Of a stretch of 64,000 bases of DNA, positions 49,265 through 59,794 are shown piece by piece. The position numbers and the translations under genes are program-made. Source of the DNA: Actinomycetota bacterium (GTDB taxonomy: Bacteria; Actinomycetota; Geothermincolia; Geothermincolales; RBG-13-55-18); contig JABLXL010000001.1 of NCBI GenBank assembly GCA_013178005.1, forward strand, positions 81,385-145,384, read 5' to 3'. Under the pieces are notes generated by a model. The model was not told the origin of the DNA. It did not search any database and was given only the letters and a program-made list of their open reading frames with translations. The stretch's first letter is position 1; each line of letters starts with the position of its first letter.

Positions 49265-49831
49265 TCACTGCAATCTGGGCTGGCACACAAAGAGCTGGTT
49301 AAGCCCGAATTCGAATCTCTTATACAGCTTAATATCGAAGCCAGCGGAAGAAAGCAGGGCGGACATGTCCTCCTTGTCGAAAAAGCAATGGTGTTGGCTC
49401 ACCGCGTCTTTATGGGTCAAACCGATGCGCGCCAGAAGGACATGAACCGCTGCGGCGTACGGTGGGGGAGTCGTTATTATCAGGTTTCCGCCGGGCTTGA
49501 TAACGCCGCGCACCCATTGCAGCAATTTCGCATGGTTCTCCAAGTGTTCCATGACCGCCACAAGCAGCACCGAGTCGAATAAGCCGTTGATCGGTATATC
49601 CGGGTTGTCGAGGTCGCAGAGGATAAAAGTGGCGTTGCTGGTATCCGTCCCTGGAGGCAGTCCCTCGAAGGAATATGGCTCCCTGTCGATTCCCAGGTAT
49701 CTACCCCGGTTTTTAATGAAAGCCAGCGATTCTCCGCATCCGCATCCCAGATCGAGTATGTCCCCGAATGCATACCTCGCGGAAATCTTGTTGCGCCTCC
49801 TCCTGAGAAATGGGGTAAGTAAAGGTCTCAT
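49265..49831 (-). CDS. Class I SAM-dependent methyltransferase
   Basis: GDILDLGCGCGESLAFIKNRGRYLGIDREPYSFEGL...VLLVAVMEHLENHAKLLQWVRGVIKPGGNLIITTPPP. Confidence 0.92.
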   Translation of the reverse strand: MRPLLTPFLRRRRNKISARYAFGDILDLGCGCGESLAFIKNRGRYLGIDREPYSFEGLPPGTDTSNATFILCDLDNPDIPINGLFDSVLLVAVMEHLENHAKLLQWVRGVIKPGGNLIITTPPPYAAAVHVLLARIGLTHKDAVSQHHCFFDKEDMSALLSSAGFDIKLYKRFEFGLNQLFVCQPRLQ

Positions 49832-50754
49832 CCTCTCCCCCGCTTAAAACGGCGCCTCTTTTCGCTTAAGAAAAAGGCAAGACAACCTGTGGCAAAACCG
49901 GCTGCCCCCAACATCAGGCCTGGCAGGTAATATAAAAGCCCTATCGCTTTAAGTTCTCGATTGATCAACGCCCTTGATGAGATGCGCCCCAGTCTTGCGG
50001 GAAATACCGCGGCGAGAAAAAACGACAACGTGAGCGGGTTTGTTGATACCCAGGAAAAAGACATGATCCCGCTCGTTAGATTTGCGGCAAACCCTTTACC
50101 CAGGCGAAACTGGTTGCGAACATAATCCATGCTGGAAGTGCGGTTTATGTGCCTGATGACGGGCTTACTGATAAAGTATATATCCTTTCCCGCATCCGTG
50201 AGTTTCCTGCCAAAAGCTACGTCTGAACCCTTTTCCCGATCGAATGGAAATCCCCCCACCTCAAAGTAGCTTGAGCGATATATGGCCATATTGCAGGTGG
50301 GCACGAAACGATCCTTCCGTTCGGGGCTACGGGGAGTGAAGCCACTGAACTCTGAAAGATATTCCACGGTTCCGATATAGCTATTAGGAGTGCCGTTTTC
50401 TATGGGGCCGCCGCAAGCATCTCCGCCGCTATCAATCAGTCCCTCGACGATGTTTTTCAGCCACAAGGGAGTGGCCACACAGTCCGCGTCTGTGAAAACC
50501 AATATATCTCCACTGGATGTTCTCGCTCCCAGGTCCCTGGCCTCACCCGGGAAAAGCCTTCTGCCGCCCTTTACGAGGTGAAGCCTTTCATCTTTGAGGA
50601 GATTTCCCAGGGTTGGTTCCAGGTCTTCCTCGGAGCTATCGACGATCCATATGTCGAAGTCAGGCGCCTCCTTGCTTTCCAGGATAGAAGCGATGCAATC
50701 AATGAGTTTTTTTCCTGAACGATAGCTGGGAACAATGACGCTGGCTTTGCTCAT
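49828..50754 (-). CDS. Glycosyltransferase family 2
   Basis: ASVIVPSYRSGKKLIDCIASILESKEAPDFDIWIVDSSEED...DILVFTDADCVATPLWLKNIV. Confidence 0.92.
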   Translation of the reverse strand: MSKASVIVPSYRSGKKLIDCIASILESKEAPDFDIWIVDSSEEDLEPTLGNLLKDERLHLVKGGRRLFPGEARDLGARTSSGDILVFTDADCVATPLWLKNIVEGLIDSGGDACGGPIENGTPNSYIGTVEYLSEFSGFTPRSPERKDRFVPTCNMAIYRSSYFEVGGFPFDREKGSDVAFGRKLTDAGKDIYFISKPVIRHINRTSSMDYVRNQFRLGKGFAANLTSGIMSFSWVSTNPLTLSFFLAAVFPARLGRISSRALINRELKAIGLLYYLPGLMLGAAGFATGCLAFFLSEKRRRFKRGRG

Positions 50755-51484
50755 ATCGCTCCTCTTGCATGTATATACTATTGTCCTTCGTCGTCGCGAC
50801 CTTTAGATAGCCAAGATCCGACAAGAGTCGGGTTACGCTTTCGTCGCCTGACTCAACGCAGATAACCGAAGGGCGAAAGCGTTCCCAATCGTTGCTTAAA
50901 AGAACCTGTTTATCATAACCCTCTGTATCAATTGACATGAAGTCTATCGTTCTTCCTCCGGCGTGTTCCTTCAATACGTCCGCGAGCGGCTGTAACTCGA
51001 TCTCGCTTGAGCTCACCAGCCAGAAGCCCTTCTTGACCAACCTATCCGCGCACTCTTTGGATAACGTAGACCGGGTGTCCGGGAAGAAGCGAAAGAAGGA
51101 ACCCCTTCCGGCTACCTGAGATATCCCTATATTGAGGACGATATCTCGTGGCCTCGCTGCCTGGAATCTCAAGCAACATGACTCGTTGGGCTCGATCACG
51201 ATACCGGACCAACCACGTTTGTAGAAGCGCATGGTGTTGTTCGCTCGCTTTGGATCGTTGGCGCCGATGTCAACGTAAAAGCCATCCTTCTTCCTTCCGA
51301 GCAAGGCCTCTACGATTCTGTCTTCATTGCTCTCCGAGTAAGACCCGAATAACAAACGCCTGCCGGGTCTGACCAACACGGCGTTAATCGACTTGAGCAG
51401 GAAAGCCCGCGGCCCATAAGTGCGGGCGAGAAGTGCGTAGCTACGTATCATTTTTCGAGGTGATGACTTCTGGTGACAGTTCAT
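50699..51484 (-). CDS. FkbM family methyltransferase
   Basis: DGFYVDIGANDPKRANNTMRFYKRGWSGIVIEPNESCCLRFQAARPRDIVLNIGIS...IDFMSIDTEGYDKQVLLSNDW. Confidence 0.92.
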   Translation of the reverse strand: MNCHQKSSPRKMIRSYALLARTYGPRAFLLKSINAVLVRPGRRLLFGSYSESNEDRIVEALLGRKKDGFYVDIGANDPKRANNTMRFYKRGWSGIVIEPNESCCLRFQAARPRDIVLNIGISQVAGRGSFFRFFPDTRSTLSKECADRLVKKGFWLVSSSEIELQPLADVLKEHAGGRTIDFMSIDTEGYDKQVLLSNDWERFRPSVICVESGDESVTRLLSDLGYLKVATTKDNSIYMQEERYEQSQRHCSQLSFRKKTH

Positions 51485-51620
51485 CTTATTATCGGTGAAT
51501 ATCGGCTGCCATGATTTTTTCCTTCCAGGTATGCGTGCATATAGCGGCTTGACGCCGTTTCTTTGGAGGTCGCGTATTGTATAAGATCGTTAAACATCCC
51601 ATACGCAGTGGCGGTTCCGA

Positions 51621-52769
51621 TCATGCTTGATAGACGCTCGTCAGCGAAAACTCCATCTCAGACTCCAGTTCTTTAGGCGCACGCTGTTTGATGTTTGAAC
51701 CTTCCTCTAGGTTGTCTTGGAAAAAACGGATTATACTGTCAGCTATTGCTTCTTGGTGCGAATCGGCTGCGAAAAGCAGATCTTCCGCATAGGGCATTTC
51801 GAGATGCTCCGTGCAAAGCACTTTGCACCCGAGGGCTAGCGCCAGAGAGACGGAGTCGCTAGCCGAATGCAGTTCCTTAAAGGGGAAGACAACCAGGTCG
51901 GACGCCCTTAATAGGATCTCCAGCTCATGGAAAGGCAGATAATACAGTTTGGTCAACAGGTTTGGCTCGAGGCCTTTCCCTTTTATGATGAGCTCGTATT
52001 TATCCCAAGGCTCCCATGGCTGTCCTGCGATTATCAAGAGAGTATCCGGAAAGCTCTCGCGGACCTTATCCAGCGCATACAGCAGATTGTCAAGTCCTTT
52101 ATACGCGCGGATGTTCCCGAAAAAGCACAGCACTTTGGCGTTCAATGGGATTCCCGATTTAATTCTCGCCTCTTCTTTGGGCGGAGATGCATGCTCCTTT
52201 CTAATCCTGTCTCTCCTGATAATGTGGTGGGGCAGGACAATGATCTTTCTCTCATCGAAGCCGAAGTCTCTCAATTCTTTCTTGTTTTTCTCCGAATGCA
52301 CGATCAGCTTATCTGCAAGGGGGAAAACCAGGGAATTGAGGAAGTCGCCAAAGCGTCCACCCTCATGAGGGTGGACGTTATGCACTGTCATAAAGACCCT
52401 TTTCCTTCTCAATCTAGAAACGGCAAGCAGAACGAAAAAGACCGGGGCCAACGGGTAGGACCACCATTGCACATGAACGATATCGCCTTTCATGGACAGG
52501 CCCGCCCATAGCCAACTTATCGGATTATACCAAGTAAGAATGTTTCGTATGGAGAGGTTGGGGTGGTCGAGGTCTATGGGGTAAAGGTCTTCGCAGGAGG
52601 TGCCCCCCGGATAAAGCCTTTCAGGGTATAGTTTCTTAAAGCCGATGAACTCAACCTTTGTGTCCTTGGCCAGTCTTAATGCGTACTCCGCGCAATATGG
52701 GCTGATGCCTTTCAGGGGTGGAAGGGTGCCCACCAAGGTCACAATAGGGCTATTCTCCGATGCATTCAA
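51621..52769 (-). CDS. Glycosyltransferase family 4
   Basis: VTLVGTLPPLKGISPYCAEYALRLA...VFMTVHNVHPHEGG...VLCFFGNIRAYKGLDNLLYAL...LVVFPFKELHSASDSVSLALALGCKVLCTE. Confidence 0.9.
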   Translation of the reverse strand: MNASENSPIVTLVGTLPPLKGISPYCAEYALRLAKDTKVEFIGFKKLYPERLYPGGTSCEDLYPIDLDHPNLSIRNILTWYNPISWLWAGLSMKGDIVHVQWWSYPLAPVFFVLLAVSRLRRKRVFMTVHNVHPHEGGRFGDFLNSLVFPLADKLIVHSEKNKKELRDFGFDERKIIVLPHHIIRRDRIRKEHASPPKEEARIKSGIPLNAKVLCFFGNIRAYKGLDNLLYALDKVRESFPDTLLIIAGQPWEPWDKYELIIKGKGLEPNLLTKLYYLPFHELEILLRASDLVVFPFKELHSASDSVSLALALGCKVLCTEHLEMPYAEDLLFAADSHQEAIADSIIRFFQDNLEEGSNIKQRAPKELESEMEFSLTSVYQA

Positions 52770-53053
52770 GGAACTGCCCCCTTGTTTAATATTAATTTCC
52801 CCGGCAGCATTACTATTTGGGGATAAGGATATATCGCTGCGCCTAAATATTCAAAACCTTGTGCGTTTATCGGGATAATGGAGTGGACCCTCAACCATGC
52901 TTCAAACTGGAAAGCGCATACCAAGACGTTGCATCATCTCCTGGCTCACTGCATGTTAGACACAATCCCCAGCCGTCGGATCTGGCCATGGTTTTGACCT
53001 AGCAGTCCAAGAGGACATAAAATCATTTTGCTGGTTTACCAGATTCGGAACGC

Positions 53054-53935
53054 ATGGAACTGCAGGTGAATTGCTTTATGGTCAGCTTGGTTATTCCCGT
53101 TTTCAATGAGGAAGAGGCCCTGTTCGAGGATCTTAAGGATGCCGTGGGTACCCTACGTTCAACCGGTTGGGAATGGGAGATCATCGTGGTGGACGACGGG
53201 TCAACCGATGGCACGGCGGAGATCGCGTCTTCATTCCCCGAGGTGCGGCTCATCCGGCATCCCTACAACATGGGAGGTGGGGCGGCGCGCTCCACCGGCA
53301 TCAGGCATGCCGCCGGGGACATCGTGGTGATCTCCGACGGGGACGGCACCTATCCGATGAAGGACATCCCACAACTGGTGGAAGCCCTGGACGAATGCGA
53401 GATGGTGGTGGGGGCGAGGACCAGGGAGGCGGGGACACTGAAATTCCTTCGTGTGCCCGCCAAGTTCTTTATCCGCAAGCTGGCCGAGTTCATCAGCGGC
53501 TCGAAGATCCCGGACCTCAACTCGGGCATGAGGGCTATCCGCAGGGAGACGGCTTTGCCCTACCTGCACATGCTCCCCAACGGGCATTCGTGGGTGAGCA
53601 CCATCACCCTGGCCTTCCTCACCAATGGGCACCCGGTGAAGTACGTGCCCATCGATTATTATCCGCGCAAGGGAAGGTCGACCTTCCACCCCATAAAGGA
53701 CACCGGGAACTACCTCATGACCATCTTCCGCACTATCACCTGGTTCAGCCCGCTGAAGATATTTCTGCCCCTGGCCATGCTCCTGCTCCTCACGGGGACG
53801 GGAAAACTCGTCGCCGACGTGGTGCGTTACAGCTGGAGGGTCACCCCCAGCACGGTGATCCTGGTGCTGGGAGGCCTGCAGATCCTGGTCCTCGGCCTCA
53901 TCGCGGACATGATCGCCAAGAGGAGCTCTCCGTGA
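53054..53935 (+). CDS. Glycosyltransferase family 2, dolichyl/polyprenyl-phosphate mannosyltransferase-like
   Basis: VSLVIPVFNEEEALFEDLKDAV...EWEIIVVDDGSTDGTAEIA...VVISDGDGTYPMKDIPQLVEAL...DLNSGMRAIRR; two C-terminal TM segments. Start 53054 or 53078. Confidence 0.92.
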   Translation: MELQVNCFMVSLVIPVFNEEEALFEDLKDAVGTLRSTGWEWEIIVVDDGSTDGTAEIASSFPEVRLIRHPYNMGGGAARSTGIRHAAGDIVVISDGDGTYPMKDIPQLVEALDECEMVVGARTREAGTLKFLRVPAKFFIRKLAEFISGSKIPDLNSGMRAIRRETALPYLHMLPNGHSWVSTITLAFLTNGHPVKYVPIDYYPRKGRSTFHPIKDTGNYLMTIFRTITWFSPLKIFLPLAMLLLLTGTGKLVADVVRYSWRVTPSTVILVLGGLQILVLGLIADMIAKRSSP

Positions 53936-54107
53936 CTCCCCTGTTTGACTCTCCCTGCCCCTGGACTCCTTCGAGATCGCCGGGAGCTCCACATGGTCCG
54001 CAACCAAGCGCAGCGCCTCCATGCCACAAGCTCCCGGGGCGGAAGAGGTGGGAAGGACTCGATAAAGCCATGAAGGGGGAAGCGCTTTCCAGCATGGGGA
54101 GGAAGCG

Positions 54108-55130
54108 TTGACGGCCACGAGGGTCCTCATCACCGGGGCGGACGGCTTCGTGGGGCGGCATCTCGCCGCCTACCTGGCCGATGAGGCCGGGGCCGAGGTG
54201 TTGGGGCTGGACTTGGGAGGGCCCCGCCCCGGGGGACCCTGGGAACGGTGCGCCTACGGCGTGTGCGATATCCTTGACACTGCCGCCGTGTTTCATGTGG
54301 TTGAGGGGTTCCGCCCCGACTACGTCTTCCACCTCGCGGCCCAGAGCTCGGTCCGCCGCTCGTGGGAAGACCCCGACCTCACCTACCGCATAGCTTTGCT
54401 GGGCCAGTCCAACCTCATCGATGCCCTGCTGAAAGCCGGCGTCGAGGCAAGGGTTCACGTGGCGTGCTCGGCCGAGGAATACGGCAAGGTCGCGGAGGAC
54501 GAGCTGCCCGTGGCGGAGGATCATCCCCTGCGCCCGGCAAGCCCTTACGCCCTGAGCAAGGTGATGCAGGAATACCACGCGATCTTCTGTCACCAGGCAT
54601 ACGGGATAGAGACGGTGATCACGCGCGCCTTCAACATGACCGGTCCTGGCCAGTCGCCGGAGTTCGTGGCGTCGGATTTCGCGCGCCAGATCGCCGAGGC
54701 TGAGGTGGGCCTGAGGGAGCCGGTGATCAGGGTGGGAAACCTGGAGGCGAGGCGCGATTTCTCGGATGTGCGCGACCTGGTGGGCGCCTACTGGGAGCTG
54801 CTGCGCAAGGGAGAACCTGGCGAGGCCTACAACGTTTGCTCCGGTGAGGACCACGCCATATCCGAGCTGCTGGACATCCTGCTCTCCCTGAGCGACGCAT
54901 CCATAGAGGTAACCGTGGACCCGGAGAGGTACCGGGTAGCGGACATACCGGTCTTGAGGGGGGACAACGCGAGGATGCGCACGGTCACCGGGTGGGAGCC
55001 GAAGCGTCGCCTGGAGCAGACCCTCGGGGATTTGCTCGACTGGTGGAGGGATGAGATAAAACGAGGCCCCGGGGGTGTCGCGACGGCTGACGGAGGTTCG
55101 CGAGGAAACGGCCCTTCGTCCAATCCGTAA
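54108..55130 (+). CDS. NAD-dependent epimerase/dehydratase, GDP-mannose 4,6-dehydratase-like (TTG start)
   Basis: TRVLITGADGFVGRHLAAYLADEAG...FHLAAQSSVRRSWEDP...ACSAEEYGKV...SPYALSKVMQEY...TRAFNMTGPGQSPEFVASDFARQIAEAE. Confidence 0.88.
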   Translation: MTATRVLITGADGFVGRHLAAYLADEAGAEVLGLDLGGPRPGGPWERCAYGVCDILDTAAVFHVVEGFRPDYVFHLAAQSSVRRSWEDPDLTYRIALLGQSNLIDALLKAGVEARVHVACSAEEYGKVAEDELPVAEDHPLRPASPYALSKVMQEYHAIFCHQAYGIETVITRAFNMTGPGQSPEFVASDFARQIAEAEVGLREPVIRVGNLEARRDFSDVRDLVGAYWELLRKGEPGEAYNVCSGEDHAISELLDILLSLSDASIEVTVDPERYRVADIPVLRGDNARMRTVTGWEPKRRLEQTLGDLLDWWRDEIKRGPGGVATADGGSRGNGPSSNP

Positions 55131-55377
55131 AAACGCCATGGCCAGGTCTATACGGTGGAGTGGGGGGGATCGCAGTCCACGCCCGGGGCTTCCCGGGCTG
55201 AAAACTCCCCCACATTTCCCGTTCATCCGGAAAGGGCAAGGGCGGAATGGGATAGCGGCGACGTGAGCGCAGGGCGACGGGTTTGCCTGCCACCCCGCCG
55301 TTTTATATATTGTTGGGAGCCCGCCGGCGAAGGCGCAGGCGGGAAAGGGCCGCTTTATGGAGGAAGGGAGGTCTGGC

Positions 55378-56499
55378 ATGCAGGCGGTTATCCTGGTAGG
55401 CGGGCAGGGGACGAGGCTGCGCCCCCTTACTCTCACGGTCCCCAAGCCCATGCTGCCCCTCATGAACCGTCCCTTCCTGGAGTTCCAGATAGAGCTGTGC
55501 AAGCGTTATGGCGTCAACGACATCATCCTCTCCACCGCCTACAAGCCCGAGGTCTTCGCCTCGTATTTCGGGGACGGGAGCGCGTTGGGGGTGAAGCTCA
55601 CCTACGTCACCGAGGAGGAGCCCCTTGACACCTGCGGGGCGGTGAAGAACGTGGAGCGATACATCGAGGGCACCTTCCTGGTCTTCAACGGCGACGTACT
55701 CAGCGACCTCAACCTCGCCAACCTCATCGCCTACCATCGCGAAAAGGGTGGCAAGGCCACCCTGTACCTCACGCGGGTGGAGGATCCCACCGCCTACGGG
55801 CTGGTCCCCCTGGACCGCAGGGGGCGCATCAGCGAGTTCTTGGAGAAGCCGAGCTGGGACCAGGTGGTCACCGACCTCATCAACGCGGGCACCTATGTCC
55901 TGGAGCCGGAGGTCCTGGACCGCGTTCCGGCGGGGGAACGCTACTCGTTCGAGCGGCAGCTCTTCCCCGGGCTGCTCGAGGACGGAGAGCTCATGTATGG
56001 TTTTCCCAGCGACGCCTACTGGCTGGACATCGGCACCCCGGCCAAGTACCTGCAGGCCCACAGGGATATCCTGCGACGCGCCCTGCCCTTCGAGTTCCGG
56101 GGGGAGATGGTTAGGCCCTCGGTATGGGTGGAGGGAGACGCGGACATCTCCCCGGAGGCCTCGGTGTTCGGCCCCACGGTCATCGGCGAAGGGTGCAGGA
56201 TAGCACCCCACGCCACGGTGTCCAGCAACTGCGTCCTCGGGCCCGGATGCGTGGTGGAGGAGGGAGCCTATCTCGAGGGAGCGGTGCTGCACGAGGGCTG
56301 CAAGGTGGGGTCCGACAGCGTGCTGCGGCAGTGCGCGATCTCCGCGGGGGTCGAGATAGGGGAGCGGGTACACGTCTCCGACCAGGCGGTGATCGGGGGC
56401 GGGATAAAAGTCGGGGACGACAACGAGCTCAGGTACGGTATCCGGGTATGGCCGGGCAACGATATCCCCCCGTCCATGCTGCGTTTTCTCACCAACTAG
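55378..56499 (+). CDS. Sugar-1-phosphate nucleotidyltransferase (mannose-1-phosphate guanylyltransferase-like) with C-terminal left-handed beta-helix
   Basis: MQAVILVGGQGTRLRPLTLTVPKPMLPLMNRPFLEFQIELCKRYGVNDIILSTAY...FNGDVLSDL; hexapeptide-like C-terminus. Confidence 0.9.
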   Translation: MQAVILVGGQGTRLRPLTLTVPKPMLPLMNRPFLEFQIELCKRYGVNDIILSTAYKPEVFASYFGDGSALGVKLTYVTEEEPLDTCGAVKNVERYIEGTFLVFNGDVLSDLNLANLIAYHREKGGKATLYLTRVEDPTAYGLVPLDRRGRISEFLEKPSWDQVVTDLINAGTYVLEPEVLDRVPAGERYSFERQLFPGLLEDGELMYGFPSDAYWLDIGTPAKYLQAHRDILRRALPFEFRGEMVRPSVWVEGDADISPEASVFGPTVIGEGCRIAPHATVSSNCVLGPGCVVEEGAYLEGAVLHEGCKVGSDSVLRQCAISAGVEIGERVHVSDQAVIGGGIKVGDDNELRYGIRVWPGNDIPPSMLRFLTN

Positions 56500-56821
56500 G
56501 GAGGCCGTGCGCCTGGCATGCATACATGGTGTGCGTTGGCGGAGACCAAGACCAGAACGTCGTGGCGGCACATGGGCTTGTGCCGGATCGCCCCGGGACA
56601 TGCGCGCCATACAGGCATGGCTCCGAACCCCTATGCGGGTTCATGCAAGGAGGAGCATGTCATGGAAGGGCACCCGCCGTTTCCGGGCCGCGTAAGCCTG
56701 GAAAACTCGGGGGCGTACAGGCATAATGAACGGATGACGGCGGCGCGCCAAGTTGATACGGGCACGCGAAGCCCGGGTTCGGAAGGAAGCAGGAATATAA
56801 GGCCGGGACAAGGAGGGCATC

Positions 56822-57775
56822 TTGAGGATACTCATCACGGGAATAACTGGTTTCGTGGGAAGCCACCTGGCGGAATACGCCCTGGACAGGGGCGGCGTGG
56901 AGGTCTTCGGCACCGTGCGCTGGCGCTCGCGCATGGACAACGTGGAGGGGATCCTCGACCACATTCATATCCTCGACTGCGACCTGCGGGACAACGTGGC
57001 GGTGAAAAAGACCCTGGAGGAGGTCAGGCCGGACTATATCTTTCACCTGGCGGCGCAGAGCTTCGTGCCCACCTCCTGGAAGGCCCCCGCGGAGACCCTC
57101 ACCACCAACATCATCTCCGAGCTCAACCTGCTGGAATCCATCCGCGACCTGGGCCTGGACACGCGCATCCAGGTGGCGGGATCCAGCGAGGAGTACGGCC
57201 TCGTCTTCGAGCACGAGACGCCCATAAGCGAGGAAAACCCCCTGCGCCCGCTTTCCCCCTACGCGGTGAGCAAGGTGGCCCAGGACATGCTGGCATACCA
57301 GTACCACCGCAGCTACGGCATCTACGCCGTGCGCACCCGCGCCTTCAACCACGAGGGGCCCCGTCGGGGGCATGTCTTCGTGACCAGCAATTTCGCCAAG
57401 CAGATCGCCGAGATCGAGAAGGGGAAGAAGGAACCCGTCATCGAGGTGGGCAACCTCAACGCGCGCCGTGATTTCACCGACGTGAGGGACATGGTCAAGG
57501 CCTACTGGCTCTCCCTGGAGAAGGGGGAGGCGGGGGAGGTCTACAACATCGGGTCCGGCCGCGCGGTGACCATAAAAGAGATGCTGGACATGCTGCTCTC
57601 CTTCACCCACCTCGACATCGAGATCAGGCCGGTGCCCGAGCGTATGCGGCCTTCCGACGTTGAGCTCCTGGTCTGCGACTGCAGCAAGTTCAAGGCCGCA
57701 ACGGGGTGGAGCCCCGAGATCCCGCTGGAGAAGACCCTAAAGGACACCCTGGATTACTGGCGGGAGCGGGTCTGA
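56822..57775 (+). CDS. gmd: GDP-mannose 4,6-dehydratase-like SDR (TTG start)
   Basis: RILITGITGFVGSHLAEYALDRGGVEVFGTVRWRSRMDNV...FHLAAQSFVPTSWKAP...AGSSEEYGLV...SPYAVSKVAQDML...TRAFNHEGPRRG; AAGGAGG upstream of TTG. Confidence 0.85.
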   Translation: MRILITGITGFVGSHLAEYALDRGGVEVFGTVRWRSRMDNVEGILDHIHILDCDLRDNVAVKKTLEEVRPDYIFHLAAQSFVPTSWKAPAETLTTNIISELNLLESIRDLGLDTRIQVAGSSEEYGLVFEHETPISEENPLRPLSPYAVSKVAQDMLAYQYHRSYGIYAVRTRAFNHEGPRRGHVFVTSNFAKQIAEIEKGKKEPVIEVGNLNARRDFTDVRDMVKAYWLSLEKGEAGEVYNIGSGRAVTIKEMLDMLLSFTHLDIEIRPVPERMRPSDVELLVCDCSKFKAATGWSPEIPLEKTLKDTLDYWRERV

Positions 57776-58203
57776 CACGGCGCGTGGACTCCGGCAAAAG
57801 GCCGCAACGGGGTGGAGCCCCGAGATCCCGCTGGAGAAGACCCTAAAGGACACCCTGGATCACCGGCGGGAGCGGGTCTGACCCGTCGCATGGAATCCGG
57901 GCTCAAGGCCGCCGAGGCTGAAAGCCCCGAGATCCCGCCGGAGAAGACCTTGAAGGACACCCTGGATTACCGGCGGGAGCGGGTCTGACACGGCGGGTGG
58001 ACTCCGGGATCAAGGCCGCCAAGGCTGAAAGCACCGAGATCCCGCTGAAGAAGACCTTAAAGGACACCCTGATCACCGGCGGGAGCGGGTCTGACCCGTC
58101 GCATGGAATCCGGGCTCAAGGCCGCCGAGGCTGAAAGCCCCGAGACCCCGCCGGAGAAGACCTTAAAGGACACCCTGGATCACCGGCGGGAGCGGGTCTG
58201 ACC
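57692..58203. repeat. Tandem array of the 3' end of the upstream gmd-like gene (in-gene copy plus four more, ~105-109 bp period)
   Basis: CAAGGCCGC..GAG(C)CCCGAGATCCCGCTGGAGAAGACCCTAAAGGACACCCTGGAT(T/C)AC(T/C)GGCGGGAGCGGGTCTGA recurs starting ~57692 (in gene), ~57797, ~57904, ~58013 and ~58119. Confidence 0.95.
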
Positions 58204-58467
58204 GTTAGCGATCGTATGGCGGCGTCGTGAAAAGGCGCGTTATAAAATTCCCCACTCAAAAGCCGCGTTTCGCCCCTGCTTGATTTTCGCGGCGCTCGTG
58301 CCCGGGTGGCCCGTTCCCAGTGCACGAAGGGGAATCACGGCGGAGGAGCCTCTCGGCCGTTCGCCGAGGCGTCCCCCGTTCCGCTGATTGGACGCACCAG
58401 GGGGCTAGCCTTTATACTTCTGGCGTCGGACTCGGAGAAAAACGGAGAAAAGATCAAGGAGCCTAAG

Positions 58468-59724
58468 ATGGAATACGACGTCAAGGACCTCTCCCTGGCG
58501 CAGGAGGGGCGCCTGCGCATAGAGTGGGCGGAGCGGGACATGCCGGTGCTGCGCATGATCCGGGAGCGGTTCTCCAAGGATAAGCCTTTGAAGGGCATGC
58601 GTGTCGGCGCCTGCCTCCACGTCACCACCGAGACCGCCAACCTCATGATCACCCTTAAGGCGGGGGGCGCGAAGGTGGCGCTGTGCGCCTCCAACCCCCT
58701 CTCCACCCAGGACGACGTGGCCGCCTCGCTGGTGAAGCACCACAAGATACCCGTCTTCTCGGTGAGGGGAGAGAACAAGAAGACCTATTACTCCCACATC
58801 AACGCCGTGCTGGACACCCAGCCGCACGTGACCATGGACGACGGGGCGGACCTCATATCCACCCTGCACGCGGAGCGCAGGGAGCAGGCGGAAAAGGTGT
58901 GGGCGGGGGCGGAGGAGACCACTACCGGGGTCATCCGCCTCAAGGCCATGGCGGAGGCGGGAGTCCTGCTCTACCCGGTGATCGCGGTGAACAACGCCAT
59001 GACCAAGCACCTCTTCGACAACCGCTTCGGCACCGGGCAATCCACCCTGGACGGAGTGCTGCGCGCCACGAATATCCTGCTGGCGGGAAGGAGGGTGGTG
59101 GTCTTCGGCTACGGCATGTGCGGTAGGGGAGTGGCCTCGCGCGCCCGCGGCCTGGGGGCGCACGTGACCGTGGTGGAGACGGACCCCCTGCGCGCCCTGG
59201 AGGCGGTGATGGAGGGCTTCGAGGTAACGGGAGGCGCGGCGGCGGCGGAGAAGGGAGACCTCTTCGTGACCGTGACCGGCGATATCCACGTGCTGCGCGC
59301 GGAGCACTTCCGCCGCATGAAGGACGGCGCGGTGCTCTGCAACTCCGGGCATTTCAACGTGGAGATAGACATCCCCGCCCTGGAGAAGATGTCCCGCGGA
59401 AGGCGACGGGTGCGGGAGAACGTGGAGGAGTTCCTGCTCAAGGACGGGCGCCGCATCTACCTCCTCGCCGACGGGAGGCTGGTCAACCTGGCGGCCGCGG
59501 AGGGGCATCCCGCCTCGGTGATGGACATGTCCTTCGCCAACCAAGCCCTGGTGGTGGAGTACGTCAAGGAGAGCCACCGCTACCTGGAGAAGGTGGTCTA
59601 CGACGTTCCGGAGGAGCTGGACCGCGAGATCGCGCGCCTCAAGCTGGCCTCCATGGGAATAGAGATCGATACCCTCACCCGCGAACAGGAGAAATACCTC
59701 TCCTCCTGGGAGATGGGAACCTGA
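58468..59724 (+). CDS. ahcY: Adenosylhomocysteinase (S-adenosyl-L-homocysteine hydrolase)
   Basis: [47 protein letters not shown]...[66 protein letters not shown]. Start ATG 58468. Confidence 0.97.
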   Translation: MEYDVKDLSLAQEGRLRIEWAERDMPVLRMIRERFSKDKPLKGMRVGACLHVTTETANLMITLKAGGAKVALCASNPLSTQDDVAASLVKHHKIPVFSVRGENKKTYYSHINAVLDTQPHVTMDDGADLISTLHAERREQAEKVWAGAEETTTGVIRLKAMAEAGVLLYPVIAVNNAMTKHLFDNRFGTGQSTLDGVLRATNILLAGRRVVVFGYGMCGRGVASRARGLGAHVTVVETDPLRALEAVMEGFEVTGGAAAAEKGDLFVTVTGDIHVLRAEHFRRMKDGAVLCNSGHFNVEIDIPALEKMSRGRRRVRENVEEFLLKDGRRIYLLADGRLVNLAAAEGHPASVMDMSFANQALVVEYVKESHRYLEKVVYDVPEELDREIARLKLASMGIEIDTLTREQEKYLSSWEMGT

Positions 59725-59794
59725 AAACCTGCGGTTGTCCTTGGCCGGAAGCTGACGGGCGAGAACGCTCTGTCGGCGATCTGGGTGGAAGAAT

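Noticed and set aside
53898-55502. 534-aa minus ORF
   Set aside because: Antisense to the GDP-mannose dehydratase-like gene; no recognizable domain.
57692-58203. Possible CRISPR or minisatellite-coding array
   Set aside because: Repeats derive from a gene 3' end, each with a stop; no spacer/repeat alternation.
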